From: a bacterium
GTDB lineage: Bacteria > JAJVIF01 > JAGGVT01
Reading direction: 5' to 3'
Assembly (NCBI GenBank): GCA_021157815.1
Contig: JAGGVT010000181.1
Span: forward strand, 1-45,425
Length of the DNA stretch: 45,425 nt
Shown piece by piece: positions 17,325 through 27,097 of this stretch. Positions within the stretch are counted from its first letter, which is position 1. Each line of letters begins with the position of its first letter. The position numbers were made by a program, and so were the translations under genes. The notes under the pieces are model-generated. The model was given only the letters and a program-made list of their open reading frames with translations. It ran no database searches and had not been told where the DNA came from.

Positions 17325-18887
17325 GTGAAAAACATGAAAATCATTTCATCCCAGACAATACGCGCGATTGACAAAGCCACGATCGAGAGTCGGGGAATTC
17401 CCGGCATTGATTTGATGGAAACCGCTGGCGCGGGCGTTACTCAAAAGATTGTGGATTTGCTTGGCGATGCCCGTGGCCGTAATGTCAGCATTTTTTGCGG
17501 CAAGGGCAACAACGGCGGCGATGGTTTCGTTATCGCAAGAAGGCTCTCCGAGAATGATGTGGTCGTGAAGGTTTTTCTTCTTGCGGAGCCCGAAACTCTC
17601 ACCGGTGACGCGGCTTACAATTTCGAAAAAATCCCGGAAAAAGTAACAATTATCCGCATCTCAAAAGATGATGACCTTTCTGAAATCGCACAGCAGCTTC
17701 CAAATGAGAGCATCATTGTTGATGCTATTTTCGGAACAGGCATCAAATGCCCTGTGAAGGATGAGTTTGCGCGAGTTATCGAGATAATCAATTCATCCGG
17801 CGCTCATGTTGTCAGCGTGGATGTACCATCGGGAGTCGAGGGGTCGACGGGCAAAATCGGAAACGTGGCTGTTAAAGCTGACCATACTGTAACAATGGCG
17901 ATTCCGAAACTCGGACTGTTCCTCCAGCCGGGGAACCAATACGCCGGCGATGTCAGCATCGTCGATATCGGAGTGCCGGATGATGTCCTTGCTGAATTCG
18001 AATTGAAATATGAAATCCTCGATGCTGAAATCGCCAAAGCAATCCTGCCATCCAGAAATCAGGTTTCGCACAAAGGCGATTATGGCCGTGTTCTGGTAAT
18101 CGGGGGAAGCCGTGGAATGCCGGGTGCGGTCGCGATGGCATCCGAAAGCGCATTGAGAGTCGGCGCGGGAATGGTTGTTGCGGCATCGCCGGAATCCGTG
18201 CAACGCACTCTTGCGGTCAAGATGAACGAGGTTATGACTCTTCCGCTTGACGAAAATAAATCCGGCACAATTACGCCCGACGCGATAAAACAACTGAAGG
18301 AAAGGCTGGACTGGGCGGATGTGGTCGCGATTGGCCCTGGAATCGGCGTAAACGATGATGTAATCAAATTCATGGGCATATTCCTCGACGCTTCAAACCA
18401 TCCGCTTCTAATTGACGCGGACGGAATTAAATGCGTAACACCCTTTAAAGACAAACTGGGCAAACGCGACGCTCCTGTCGCGATAACCCCCCATCCCGGC
18501 GAACTGGCATTTTTCCTCGATAAATCAAACGATGAGATTTTCGAAAACTATTTCGAAACCGTTGTTAAAGCATCCGAGCAGTACGGCATCACGATTCACC
18601 TGAAAGCCCATCGCAGCGTATGCGCAAACCCGGACGGTTTCGCGACAATCAACACAACGGGCAACAGCGGCATGGCAACAGCCGGCAGCGGAGATGTGTT
18701 AACTGGAATTATCGCGGGGTTGATGTCGCAGGGAGTTGAGATATACGACGCCGTCCGCCTCGGAGCATACCTGCACGGCTTGTCGGGAGATATAACGGCA
18801 TCCGAAATCGGCGAATATTCACTAATCGCCGGCGATTTAATCGACTACCTGCCCAGCGCGATTATGCGAGTGCTGACCGGGGAGTAA
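17325..18887 (+). CDS. nnr: Bifunctional NAD(P)HX epimerase/dehydratase
   Basis: Repairs hydrated NADH and NADPH: the N-terminal YjeF_N domain epimerises R- and S-NAD(P)HX and the C-terminal ribokinase-like domain dehydrates the S form using ADP. It has 520 residues, the normal length of the fused enzyme. The epimerase part has CGKGNNGGDGFVIARRL and DAIFGTG; the dehydratase part has IGPGIGV, TPHPGELAFF and TAGSGDVLTGIIAGLMSQG. Starts GTG 17325 and ATG 17334 are both possible. It begins next to the glmM stop, so the two are likely co-transcribed. Confidence 0.95.
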   Translation: MKNMKIISSQTIRAIDKATIESRGIPGIDLMETAGAGVTQKIVDLLGDARGRNVSIFCGKGNNGGDGFVIARRLSENDVVVKVFLLAEPETLTGDAAYNFEKIPEKVTIIRISKDDDLSEIAQQLPNESIIVDAIFGTGIKCPVKDEFARVIEIINSSGAHVVSVDVPSGVEGSTGKIGNVAVKADHTVTMAIPKLGLFLQPGNQYAGDVSIVDIGVPDDVLAEFELKYEILDAEIAKAILPSRNQVSHKGDYGRVLVIGGSRGMPGAVAMASESALRVGAGMVVAASPESVQRTLAVKMNEVMTLPLDENKSGTITPDAIKQLKERLDWADVVAIGPGIGVNDDVIKFMGIFLDASNHPLLIDADGIKCVTPFKDKLGKRDAPVAITPHPGELAFFLDKSNDEIFENYFETVVKASEQYGITIHLKAHRSVCANPDGFATINTTGNSGMATAGSGDVLTGIIAGLMSQGVEIYDAVRLGAYLHGLSGDITASEIGEYSLIAGDLIDYLPSAIMRVLTGE

Positions 18888-18897
18888 TTTCAATTGG

Positions 18898-21800
18898 TTA
18901 CCGATTCTCGGATGGAATTCCAAATTCATATAGAGTGGTGAATTCACCGTTAGCTAGTTTTACTGAGGCAAGCCCTTTTTTCTCAGGTGATAAAGGACTT
19001 TCAAGAACAAATATCAATTCCGAAAAACGACCCATTCGATTTCGCATTTTTTCTATTGATTTGATACTCGGAAATTTGGAACCATCTATATATGTAAATT
19101 TCCAGCTTGATAGATCAAGTAATCTTTCTTCAAGATTGTCATCCAGAGGAAAATGTACGGTGACAACAAAAGTATCAAAATATAGTTTATCAGTTTTGGA
19201 GCTTCCCATAAAAGTTACTCCCAAAATTCCGATTGGCCATTTTCTTCGTGTGAATGATGAATAAGTCGATTGCTTCATTCGCTTTTCCATCACTTCTTCA
19301 ATTGCCCGTATCTCGCCATTCTCAATTTCTTTAATTGCAGAATTCAGCGAATCCATACTCATTTCAGATCGGGATTTTATCTGCCTTAGTTTGGGAAGCG
19401 CGGCTTTTGCATTGCCGGCAATATCTCTTAGAGCCTGTAAAGCCCTGTTGCGAAAAATATAATTATCACTGTCAGCAATCTCAGCTAATCTGATTGCTGC
19501 ACAATCATAGCTGCCAGTTATACGCGCAATTGCATCCGCAACAAGTGAAACCTGAGTATATTCTGATTCCAGAAAAGGCATCAGTTCAGAAACAGACACC
19601 ACCGAATCATCGTCCAATCCTTTGATTAATGCATTAACAGCACTACTTACAAAACAACTCGGCGAATCCCATTTACCACCCCTTGAATAATCGAAACTCT
19701 TTAACACTAGCAATGCTTTTCCACAATGTTCATTATGTTCTTCTAGTTTTTCACTTGCCATTATTGAAGTTTGTATGTTATCACCCATTACATTATTGGC
19801 AAGATGAACTGCAATATCATCATACGAGCCACCCTTGATTAATACCGCATTGATTGCAGCCTCAACAATTTCTTTCGAATTGCAATCCATCATCCTCAAT
19901 AAATCCTTAATGCTGATATTGCTGTCGGGTTCAATTGATTCAAGAATTTTCACGATATATTTAGTTGCATCTTGAATATAAGCTCCCTCATGGTCATCAC
20001 TGTATTTATATCGACTTCGGAAATATGGTAATGAGATTGCAGATTTATCTCCATACTCGGCAAGTATTTCCCATGCGCTGCTGCTACATATTACGTCTTT
20101 CCCAACCAATTGAGACAGGTTTAGAATTACATCATCAAGGGGAACTCCAAGTTCCAGAATTTTATCTACAATATCCTTTTTGACATTATACCTTCCGTAT
20201 ATTGTTTGCAATAAAATTGAATTGTCATATGCTTTCCCCGGTTCGAGAGACATTACAATTTTATTTATAGTGGAATCCACTTTCCATATTTCAAATTTTT
20301 CCAGAAGAATCGGAATTACAGGAAAAGCATCCTCGCCTATTTCACCAAATTTCTTGATAATGGATGTTTGGTCATTTCCACGTTCGTTATCCAGGCGTTT
20401 GACAAAACCTTCGACAATCAACGTATAATCAACGTCATAATTTTTCAATGAAGTAAAAGCCATGTCGCTGAGTTTTTTGTCTTTCACCAAAACCATCTTC
20501 ATAAGGCAATCAACAGGTATTTCTGTGTCCATATCAACGTAGCGAATGATAGAATTCATAGCCCTTAATGATGCTTGCTCCATACTGCTCGCATCACTTT
20601 CCCAACCATCCTGCAAGACAATTGATGCAGCTTCATATTTTTCGATCAATGCAGGCAAAGCATCAACAGCATTACCTTTGATTTTGGACAAAGAGTTCAT
20701 TGCTCTCTTAACATTGTTATCATCATCGTTTTCAAGAACTTCAATCAGCCTGTTAACAATGCTGTCGTAATCGCCACCGACAGCAATAATAGCTTCAATT
20801 GCGGAATCAGGATATGAGTTCCCCTTAGTGCACAGGAATTTGAGCAAAGCCGACAACGCTGCTTTGCCATTAGGTCCCATCTTCTTAATTGAACTGACAA
20901 TGGACGATGCATTAGATTCATTCCCACCAAGTTCAAGTATCCTAATCCAGCTTGGAAAAAGTTTTTCGGGAGGTTCTTTCCCGCGATCCTCCAGGATTGA
21001 ACAAGCGGCGTATATAACATCAGGATTGTCATCTTTCAAAACATCAAACAGGATATCTATTATGCCAGGCTGATTAAAATGCCTGCCAAGATATCGAACG
21101 GCATCTTCTCTGGCATCCGGGTTTTCATGATGAACATTCCTGACATACCTTTTCAGCGTTTTTTCTTCTCCTTCTATCTTCTCCAACATCCTGCCGGTTT
21201 CGCATCTGACCAAATAATCCTCATGAGCTATCAGTCCCTCCAGTTGTGGAACTGCTTCTACCGCATCCTCACCAAGAAGCCCAAGGCTTTCGGCTATCCC
21301 GCAATATTCGCCATTTGTGTTTTTCCCATTCAGCTTTTCAAGTATGAAATCGAATTGTTCCTCTTTTTGCACATCCATTCTGTAAAGCGCAGATGCCGCA
21401 TGGCAGGCTATATCATTTCGCCAGTCTTTTTTCATTTCACATAATAGTTCAATTGCTCTCTGGTCTTTCACTCCAATGTTGCCAAGCGCAATCGCCGCGA
21501 GTGTTTTTTGTGTATGTGGAGAGTAGTTCCTCCAATCACTATCAATACCAGTAACATCATCAATCTCAAGTATTTTAATCAATGCCGGAATTGCCCTTTT
21601 GGCATGTGGTCCGAAATTAGCAATTCCCTCAAGAGCAAACGCTCTGTCAAGATAAAAATGGTCTTCCAACAATCTTACATAAAACCCGATTATGTCTATT
21701 GGATAATTCTCCGGTTTGTGTTGATTCAAAACGCAACGGCCTTTGTATGCTTCAGTATCCTTAAAATAACTCAAGTCCGTACGATAAATCCTGAGTTCAG

Positions 21801-22314
21801 GATTGTGGATGATTTGATTTAACAACTCATATTTCTTTCTATCAGGTGCATTAGGTTCGACATATCTCAGAAGTTCAAGTTTTATTCGAGAGGAGCCGTC
21901 TTCATAGGCTGTTTTAATTTGGTTCTGATATAGCTTTCTCCTTTTTTCAATTACTATATGAGCCGCTTCCCTTACATATTGAGCACGGTGATTCAAAAAC
22001 GGAATCACTTTTTTAACATGGGCTTTTTGCAATATCTCTGTAAATTTGCGCCGACCCGCATCCATGCCGGTACCGCACCACCCGGTATGGCGTGTACCAT
22101 ACCACGGCTCTTTTTCTATCTCGGCTTCAATTCTCGATGCGTAAGGTTGAGGGAATTTCTCCTTCTGATGAACCTTCTTTCCAATATTATGTTTAATCGG
22201 TGGATACTCTTTCGTGTTGATATAAGCATCTGTTGAGCTAATGCATGAAAGAGCACACGCACAAATAAAAAAAGAGATGGCTAAAAAACATAACTTTACT
22301 TTAACACTGTACAC
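18898..22314 (-). CDS. Giant HEAT-repeat exported protein
   Basis: Protein of 1138 residues with an N-terminal export signal (KLCFLAISFFICACALSC), possibly a lipoprotein although the lipobox is imperfect. The body is alpha-solenoid repeats of HEAT/PBS-lyase type, e.g. AIPALIKILEIDD, TLAAIALGNIGVKDQRAIEL and ALPALIEKYEAAS, spaced about 35-40 residues apart from roughly 100 to 1000. The last 120 residues look like a separate beta-rich domain. GTG start with GAGGG upstream. Such proteins act as protein-binding scaffolds, but no partner is indicated. Its base usage appears more AT-rich than glmM and nnr beside it. Confidence 0.75.
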   Translation of the reverse strand: MYSVKVKLCFLAISFFICACALSCISSTDAYINTKEYPPIKHNIGKKVHQKEKFPQPYASRIEAEIEKEPWYGTRHTGWCGTGMDAGRRKFTEILQKAHVKKVIPFLNHRAQYVREAAHIVIEKRRKLYQNQIKTAYEDGSSRIKLELLRYVEPNAPDRKKYELLNQIIHNPELRIYRTDLSYFKDTEAYKGRCVLNQHKPENYPIDIIGFYVRLLEDHFYLDRAFALEGIANFGPHAKRAIPALIKILEIDDVTGIDSDWRNYSPHTQKTLAAIALGNIGVKDQRAIELLCEMKKDWRNDIACHAASALYRMDVQKEEQFDFILEKLNGKNTNGEYCGIAESLGLLGEDAVEAVPQLEGLIAHEDYLVRCETGRMLEKIEGEEKTLKRYVRNVHHENPDAREDAVRYLGRHFNQPGIIDILFDVLKDDNPDVIYAACSILEDRGKEPPEKLFPSWIRILELGGNESNASSIVSSIKKMGPNGKAALSALLKFLCTKGNSYPDSAIEAIIAVGGDYDSIVNRLIEVLENDDDNNVKRAMNSLSKIKGNAVDALPALIEKYEAASIVLQDGWESDASSMEQASLRAMNSIIRYVDMDTEIPVDCLMKMVLVKDKKLSDMAFTSLKNYDVDYTLIVEGFVKRLDNERGNDQTSIIKKFGEIGEDAFPVIPILLEKFEIWKVDSTINKIVMSLEPGKAYDNSILLQTIYGRYNVKKDIVDKILELGVPLDDVILNLSQLVGKDVICSSSAWEILAEYGDKSAISLPYFRSRYKYSDDHEGAYIQDATKYIVKILESIEPDSNISIKDLLRMMDCNSKEIVEAAINAVLIKGGSYDDIAVHLANNVMGDNIQTSIMASEKLEEHNEHCGKALLVLKSFDYSRGGKWDSPSCFVSSAVNALIKGLDDDSVVSVSELMPFLESEYTQVSLVADAIARITGSYDCAAIRLAEIADSDNYIFRNRALQALRDIAGNAKAALPKLRQIKSRSEMSMDSLNSAIKEIENGEIRAIEEVMEKRMKQSTYSSFTRRKWPIGILGVTFMGSSKTDKLYFDTFVVTVHFPLDDNLEERLLDLSSWKFTYIDGSKFPSIKSIEKMRNRMGRFSELIFVLESPLSPEKKGLASVKLANGEFTTLYEFGIPSENR

Positions 22315-22430
22315 ATCAACCCTCGCGGAATTTTGCTTGTTTCTTTTATTATTATACTAGCTAATTGGATTGCACTATTGCATTAAGGGTTGATTATTCC
22401 CGGCTCATTCTGAACATCTTTGAAATATTT

Positions 22431-22641
22431 GGCTCTTCAATAAATCGTGTGGGTTGAATCTGGATTGAGTAAAAAAAGGGGACTGTCCCAACCAAGTGAA
22501 TAAACACAGTATAAATAAGGGGTTACAGCATAGTATATTGATAACATCAGATTTGAAGCCTCGTGTGGACGTACCCCGTTATCGGGGAATGCCCTTTTTT
22601 TTACGGGAGGGCAAATAACCCACACAGTTTATTGAAGCGCC
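22431..22641 (+). repeat. Family B element, copy 1 (211-bp form)
   Basis: The ends are GGCTCTTCAATAAATCGTGT and ACTGTGTGGG-side complement ending TTTATTGAAGCGCC. A perfect 8-bp duplication AAATATTT flanks it (22423-22430 and 22642-22649). GGCTCTT ends and 8-bp duplications are typical of the ISL3 family. It contains CCCCGTTATCGGGG, absent from the 191-bp form. Confidence 0.85.
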
Positions 22642-22654
22642 AAATATTTATTCC

Positions 22655-23413
22655 CTAAATCTCAAGGTAGTATGAGCGTTCCTCGCCTGTTTCCTCGCCG
22701 CGCCAGTTTCTAGTTCTCTTTGATGGTGGCTTGGGTTTGCGGTTGGATTTGGTGAGCAGTTTCATGTAGATGAATCCGGTCATGAGTCCGCCGAGGTGCG
22801 CCCAGTAATCCGTGTAACTGTTGAGTCCGTCCTGAATCGCCATTGCCAGCTGAATAACAATTATCACCAAAATCAGAGTCCACATTTTAATTGGGAATAT
22901 TCCCCAAAAGTAAATCGTCTGATATGGATACGAAAGGCCATAGGCGATGAGAATCCCCATCACAGCGCCGCTCGCCCCGATTGTTGGAACGTCGATGCCG
23001 CCTATGGTTTTGGCAAGAAGTGATACCAGCGCGGCTCCGATTGCGCAAACAAGATAGAAAATTGCAAATTTCCTTGGTCCCAAATCCCTCTCAATCTGCG
23101 GTGAGAAGAATAAAATAAACAGCATGTTATAGAATAAATGCCAGAAACCGAAATGGAGAAACGAATAGGTAATCAGCGACCAGAAGTATAATTTTTGAAA
23201 AGTCGTTTCAGGTGATATGGCAAAAAAATAAGTTATCGTGCTGTGCAAATTACCGTTAAGCTTTCCTCCGATAACCAACAGAAACCATATTGCACAGTTG
23301 GCGATAATTATCCCGAGGGATAATCGCGCGCCTGACCACCAGTTAACCTGAATGGGCGTGAGGAATCTCATTCTCCCTCCGCCGCCGCCGCCATATTGTG
23401 TAATTCTCGCCAT
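22655..23413 (-). CDS. Rhomboid-family intramembrane serine protease
   Basis: Polytopic inner-membrane protease that cleaves transmembrane substrates. It has 252 residues with about six membrane segments. The catalytic dyad is visible as Ser149 in GASGAVMG and His206 in AHLGGLMTG. The HFGFWHLFYNM motif (87-97) holds the conserved His and Asn of the oxyanion region. The N-terminus is glycine-rich (QYGGGGGGRMR) and the C-terminal tail basic. It lies between oppositely oriented B elements that have independent target duplications. Confidence 0.92.
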   Translation of the reverse strand: MARITQYGGGGGGRMRFLTPIQVNWWSGARLSLGIIIANCAIWFLLVIGGKLNGNLHSTITYFFAISPETTFQKLYFWSLITYSFLHFGFWHLFYNMLFILFFSPQIERDLGPRKFAIFYLVCAIGAALVSLLAKTIGGIDVPTIGASGAVMGILIAYGLSYPYQTIYFWGIFPIKMWTLILVIIVIQLAMAIQDGLNSYTDYWAHLGGLMTGFIYMKLLTKSNRKPKPPSKRTRNWRGEETGEERSYYLEI

Positions 23414-23476
23414 ATAGAAATTTGCTCCACGCTTGTTTTTTCAATCACATATATTTTACATCATGCACATTATTTT

Positions 23477-23667
23477 GGCGCTTCAATAAATTGAGTAGGT
23501 TATTTGCCCCCGTAAAAAAAGGGGACAGTCCACATGATACTTCAAATCTGATGTTATCAATATACTATGCTGTAACCCCTTATTTATACTGTGTTTATTC
23601 ACTTGGTTGGGACAGTCCCTTTTTTTTACTCAATCTAAACTCAACCCACACGATTTATTGAAGAGCC
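23477..23667 (-). repeat. Family B element, copy 2 (191-bp form)
   Basis: Reverse orientation relative to copy 1. The 8-bp flanks ATTATTTT (23469-23476) and GTTATTTT (23668-23675) match at seven positions. The right flank contains the stop codon of the 752-residue protein. The inner arms GGGGACAGTCC and its partner are intact. Confidence 0.85.
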
Positions 23668-23668
23668 G

Positions 23669-25927
23669 TTATTTTAAACCAAAAAATGCTCCCAAGTATG
23701 GAATATCCGGTTTTTCCCCCGGCATAAAACGCCTGAAGTGATTGGGAGCATCCGGGAGCAGCATTAATATATTCCGCGTGTGAACGTTCTGATATTCATC
23801 AGGCAGTTCAACATTGAGTTTCGCCAAAACGAACGTCACTTCAGGCCCGTTTATTGGACTACCGTTAACCGTCAAGTGTTTGGAAAAATCCATAGTGGAT
23901 GCATAAAACTGCGCGACATCAGAATAGGCGTAGTATGGCCGGTTAAGTTTAAACGCTGATCCGGACACCAGTGTTTCGAATCTATAAAACAATTCCTCCC
24001 GCGTGGTAAATGAGAATATGCCATCATCCATCTCCGCGACAAACTCCTTTATCTCACTGTTGTCAATTGAACTGTTATCTTTTTTCCCCGTGATAAAACC
24101 TTTAACAGTCTGCCCCGGATTCATATCCGGAATCTTTCTTGGCGTTCGTGATATACCAAAATGCAGTTTATATGGGAAAACCTCGCAGTTGACAAGTTTC
24201 CATCCCGTGTTATTTGTGATTTCGAATTCAACATCTCCATTTGCCGATATTCGGATAGCACCATCAACGCTGCCGATTTCGGATGATTCTGATGACGCTA
24301 TCATGAATCGAAAATTCTCCGGAGTTATTTCATCCGTTGTCAAACTGCCGGGCTGTGTGCAATCAATCTCAAGAACCGGATGTTTCCCGAGCAACAGGAT
24401 TACCATTTCATCATAGAAAGAAAAACCATCCGGGGATGAAATCACCAGCTTTCCACTCTGTGGAAACAACTTCCCGATAATATAGTTGCTGCCAACCACG
24501 GCAGGCATGCCTTTTCCCGCAAGGTTTACAAAGTGATACGCTTCAAATTGCCTGACATCCAATGAACTTTTTCGAATTAATGCCTGCGGCAGAAAAACAG
24601 CTATTAGTATCAAAACAGGCAGGATATAATACAGGAAAAGCATCTTCCGGCCGCGCCGCAAACAGAATCCGCCGACCAGCCATATCACAACAAGGGGTAG
24701 AACCAGTTTAAGCAGGTATTTTACACACAGATAATAAACACCGCTGGATATTCTCTCCTCCTCAGTTTGAACATGGCTTCCCTTCTCTCGCCTGAATTCC
24801 ACCATCTGAGTAAAATCCCTGTGCAGTTTGGCTTTGTACGATGTGGGCGTCAACAATCCGAGTTGGAAAAATATTTCAACCCACTCTTCCATTTTTTCAG
24901 TGTTAATCGCTCCGGGACGAAATCGAAACAGTGTTATGCCGCCGCTTTGGGAAACCATCGATGCAATCAACGGCGATGACTCATCCGCAAACTCGTAAAC
25001 CAGTGTCGTGGAGGAATATTCGACATCACAAACAAATCCGGCATTTTGAGTGTTAATCAGCTGGTATTTATCATCAATCGCGGCGACGGATGAGCTGAAT
25101 CCCAAAACCTTAAAGGGCAAAAATGAATCGTTGTTAATCGCCTCGATTTCGCTTTTATTGAGTTTGGCAGCGGGTGGATATAAGAGCAGTTCGCCGCCAA
25201 GATTCACCCATGCCTGCAGATTTCTTTTCAAATCCGGATCGAGGTTAATATATTTTCCAAGGTCGCAATAGACAGCGCTAAGCTGATCCCATGCAGTTGT
25301 TTTGTTATACAGGAATGGCGGTATTTCCTTCGCAATGTTGACAAATGACAAATCGAACTGCCTGGGGGTGCCTGTGCTAATTCCCCGCGGCGCTGATTTG
25401 AACTCCCATAATCGCTGAATTATGAGGGAATCAAGAAATTTAAAATCATCAGGATTATCGCTTATCAGAAGGACAAGAGCATCCCTGTCGATATCCGCCT
25501 TGTGAATTTCAACCGTCCTCTGCTGAACAACTCTGTTCCTTTTATTCAGCAGGATTGCCTCCAACTCACTTGCCGCCCCCTCATAAATGAACATGTCCAA
25601 AATAGCTGTTTCACCTGGAGGGATGTTTACCTTGTATGAGTATATTGCGTTAGGAATCCATTTTTTTGTTTTGATAACTGCTTTCCCGTTAAAGAAACTC
25701 TCGCCGCCGTTGAAAATCCTGATTGTGAGTGGTGTTGGAATCTCCGTACGGTAATGTCCGTCGAATCCCACAGTTACATCCATCTGGACAGACACGCCCT
25801 CCTGTCCGCTTATTTTGGTGCTGTCATCCCGGGATGCCAATACGGTTTGCGATGTTAGCAAACCAGTGAGAAGTAATATACAAACCACTTTGAGAGGTTT
25901 AACTATTCTATGATTCAACGGTTTCAT
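23669..25927 (-). CDS. Large exported membrane protein, unknown function
   Basis: 752 residues. A signal peptide (VVCILLLTGLLTSQTVLAS) is followed by about 370 residues outside the membrane. This part starts with an immunoglobulin-like strand pattern (PTPLTIRIFNGGESFFNGKA) and continues with a segment resembling glutamine-amidotransferase-like folds (AWVNLGGELLLYPPAA). Two adjacent transmembrane helices (LKLVLPLVVIWLVGGF and YYILPVLILIAVFLPQAL, around 400-450) and another exported domain of about 300 residues follow. I know similar architectures only as uncharacterised proteins. Its ATG overlaps the macro-domain gene stop, so the two are coupled. Confidence 0.6.
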   Translation of the reverse strand: MKPLNHRIVKPLKVVCILLLTGLLTSQTVLASRDDSTKISGQEGVSVQMDVTVGFDGHYRTEIPTPLTIRIFNGGESFFNGKAVIKTKKWIPNAIYSYKVNIPPGETAILDMFIYEGAASELEAILLNKRNRVVQQRTVEIHKADIDRDALVLLISDNPDDFKFLDSLIIQRLWEFKSAPRGISTGTPRQFDLSFVNIAKEIPPFLYNKTTAWDQLSAVYCDLGKYINLDPDLKRNLQAWVNLGGELLLYPPAAKLNKSEIEAINNDSFLPFKVLGFSSSVAAIDDKYQLINTQNAGFVCDVEYSSTTLVYEFADESSPLIASMVSQSGGITLFRFRPGAINTEKMEEWVEIFFQLGLLTPTSYKAKLHRDFTQMVEFRREKGSHVQTEEERISSGVYYLCVKYLLKLVLPLVVIWLVGGFCLRRGRKMLFLYYILPVLILIAVFLPQALIRKSSLDVRQFEAYHFVNLAGKGMPAVVGSNYIIGKLFPQSGKLVISSPDGFSFYDEMVILLLGKHPVLEIDCTQPGSLTTDEITPENFRFMIASSESSEIGSVDGAIRISANGDVEFEITNNTGWKLVNCEVFPYKLHFGISRTPRKIPDMNPGQTVKGFITGKKDNSSIDNSEIKEFVAEMDDGIFSFTTREELFYRFETLVSGSAFKLNRPYYAYSDVAQFYASTMDFSKHLTVNGSPINGPEVTFVLAKLNVELPDEYQNVHTRNILMLLPDAPNHFRRFMPGEKPDIPYLGAFFGLK

Positions 25928-26439
25928 TCCTCAAGATTATCAAAAACACTTTGAAAATGCTTCAACGATTCAATATCGAATAACACAAAATAAACCGATT
26001 TCGGATATTCATTTTCATCAAGGAAATTCACGGCTTCAATAAGCATGGCTCTCGCGCAATGTGGCATTGATACTCCTCCGGCACCTGCACCCAAAGCGGG
26101 AAACGCGACTGATTTTATTTTCCTGTCTCTTGCGATTTTAAAAACGTTTTTTGTAGCTTTAGTAATACTGTTAACGGAAGCCGGTTCGCCAGGGCGCATC
26201 GCCGCCGCGTGTATTACATGAGCAGCTTTAAGCGACCCGCCAAGCGTGATTACAACCTCCCCAGGTTCAATAGGCCCCAGTTTGACCGCTTCATCCTCAA
26301 TTGATTTTCCCCCCCTTGAAAGAATCGCTCCGGCGACACCGCTCCCAAGCCAGAGTTCGGTGTTCGCCGAGTTTACAATGGCGTCAACGTCCATTTCAGT
26401 TATGTCGCCTTTCAGCAGAATAATTCTGTTTGATGGCAT
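25924..26439 (-). CDS. Macro-domain protein
   Basis: Binds, and probably hydrolyses, ADP-ribose or O-acetyl-ADP-ribose. It has 171 residues. Macro motifs are VDAIVNSANTELWLGSGVAG (adenosine and distal ribose binding), HVIHAAAM and VAFPALGAGAGGVS (phosphate loop). The ATG at 26439 was chosen because GGAGA lies upstream and the family begins at IILLKGDIT; a longer frame reaches 26538. It overlaps the next gene by 4 bp (ATGA). Confidence 0.9.
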   Translation of the reverse strand: MPSNRIILLKGDITEMDVDAIVNSANTELWLGSGVAGAILSRGGKSIEDEAVKLGPIEPGEVVITLGGSLKAAHVIHAAAMRPGEPASVNSITKATKNVFKIARDRKIKSVAFPALGAGAGGVSMPHCARAMLIEAVNFLDENEYPKSVYFVLFDIESLKHFQSVFDNLEE

Positions 26440-26628
26440 CAGGTTCTCCAAAATTGAATATGAATTCAATATATGATCTCGAAATATTATCTGGTTATCA
26501 TTTATCGAATGGATAAAGCGAGTAGCTTTATTTTTCAATTAAAATATACCACATTTGTCAGGCTTGATAGTGAAAAATATGAATTATAATTTGTACCGTT
26601 CAAAATAACAGCGTTTCCTTAAATAAGG

Positions 26629-26839
26629 GGCTCTTCAATAAATCGTGTGGGTTGAGCTTAGATTGAGTAAAAAAAGTGGACTGTCCCAACCAAGTGAATA
26701 AACACAGTATAAATAAGGGGTTACAGCATAGTATATTGATAACATCTGATTTGAAGCCTTATGTGGACGTACCCCGTTATCGGGGAATGCCCCTTTTTTT
26801 ACGGGGGGATAAATAACCCACACAATTTATTGAAGCGCC
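26629..26839 (+). repeat. Family B element, copy 3 (211-bp form)
   Basis: Same form and length as copy 1. A perfect 8-bp duplication AAATAAGG lies at 26621-26628 and 26840-26847. Taking out the element restores an open frame through the junction. Confidence 0.9.
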
Positions 26840-26840
26840 A

Positions 26841-27011
26841 AATAAGGTTATCGGGAGTTTACCGTTTGAAAATCCTTTTGTCTTTCCGGCAAGCTCAAAC
26901 CTGAGGGGCCAGCTCCTAATTGATTCCATAAGTACTCACGGAGGATATGAAAATGCCGTCCCACTGGAATCGACAGCGATTCCAACTGCTTGCGAGTTAT
27001 TTACAGACTGA
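26841..27011 (+). pseudogene. Possible 3' remnant of a lost gene
   Basis: An open stretch of 56 codons reads VIGSLPFENPFVFPASS, then LRGQLLIDSISTHGGY and ENAVPLESTAIPTACELFTD, then stops. The composition looks protein-like, but there is no start codon or ribosome site. With B copy 3 removed the frame continues upstream through QNNSVSLNK to a TGA near 26580. I do not recognise the family. Confidence 0.35.
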
Positions 27012-27097
27012 ATAAACAGGCATTGCACTTTTTTTTTTAACTCTTATGTGTTACCTTAATTTATTATGATATCTTTCGTTTTAGGGAGTGATAACAA

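Noticed and set aside
22437-22625. Conserved 62-85 residue reading frames repeated at about 22.4, 23.4, 26.6 and 36.4 kb
   Set aside because: They lie inside B elements and are alike only because the elements are copies. They have no ribosome site, and the inverted-repeat structure explains the sequence.
22431-23667. Composite transposon carrying the rhomboid gene between two B elements
   Set aside because: The two copies belong to different size classes and each has its own target duplication, so they inserted independently.
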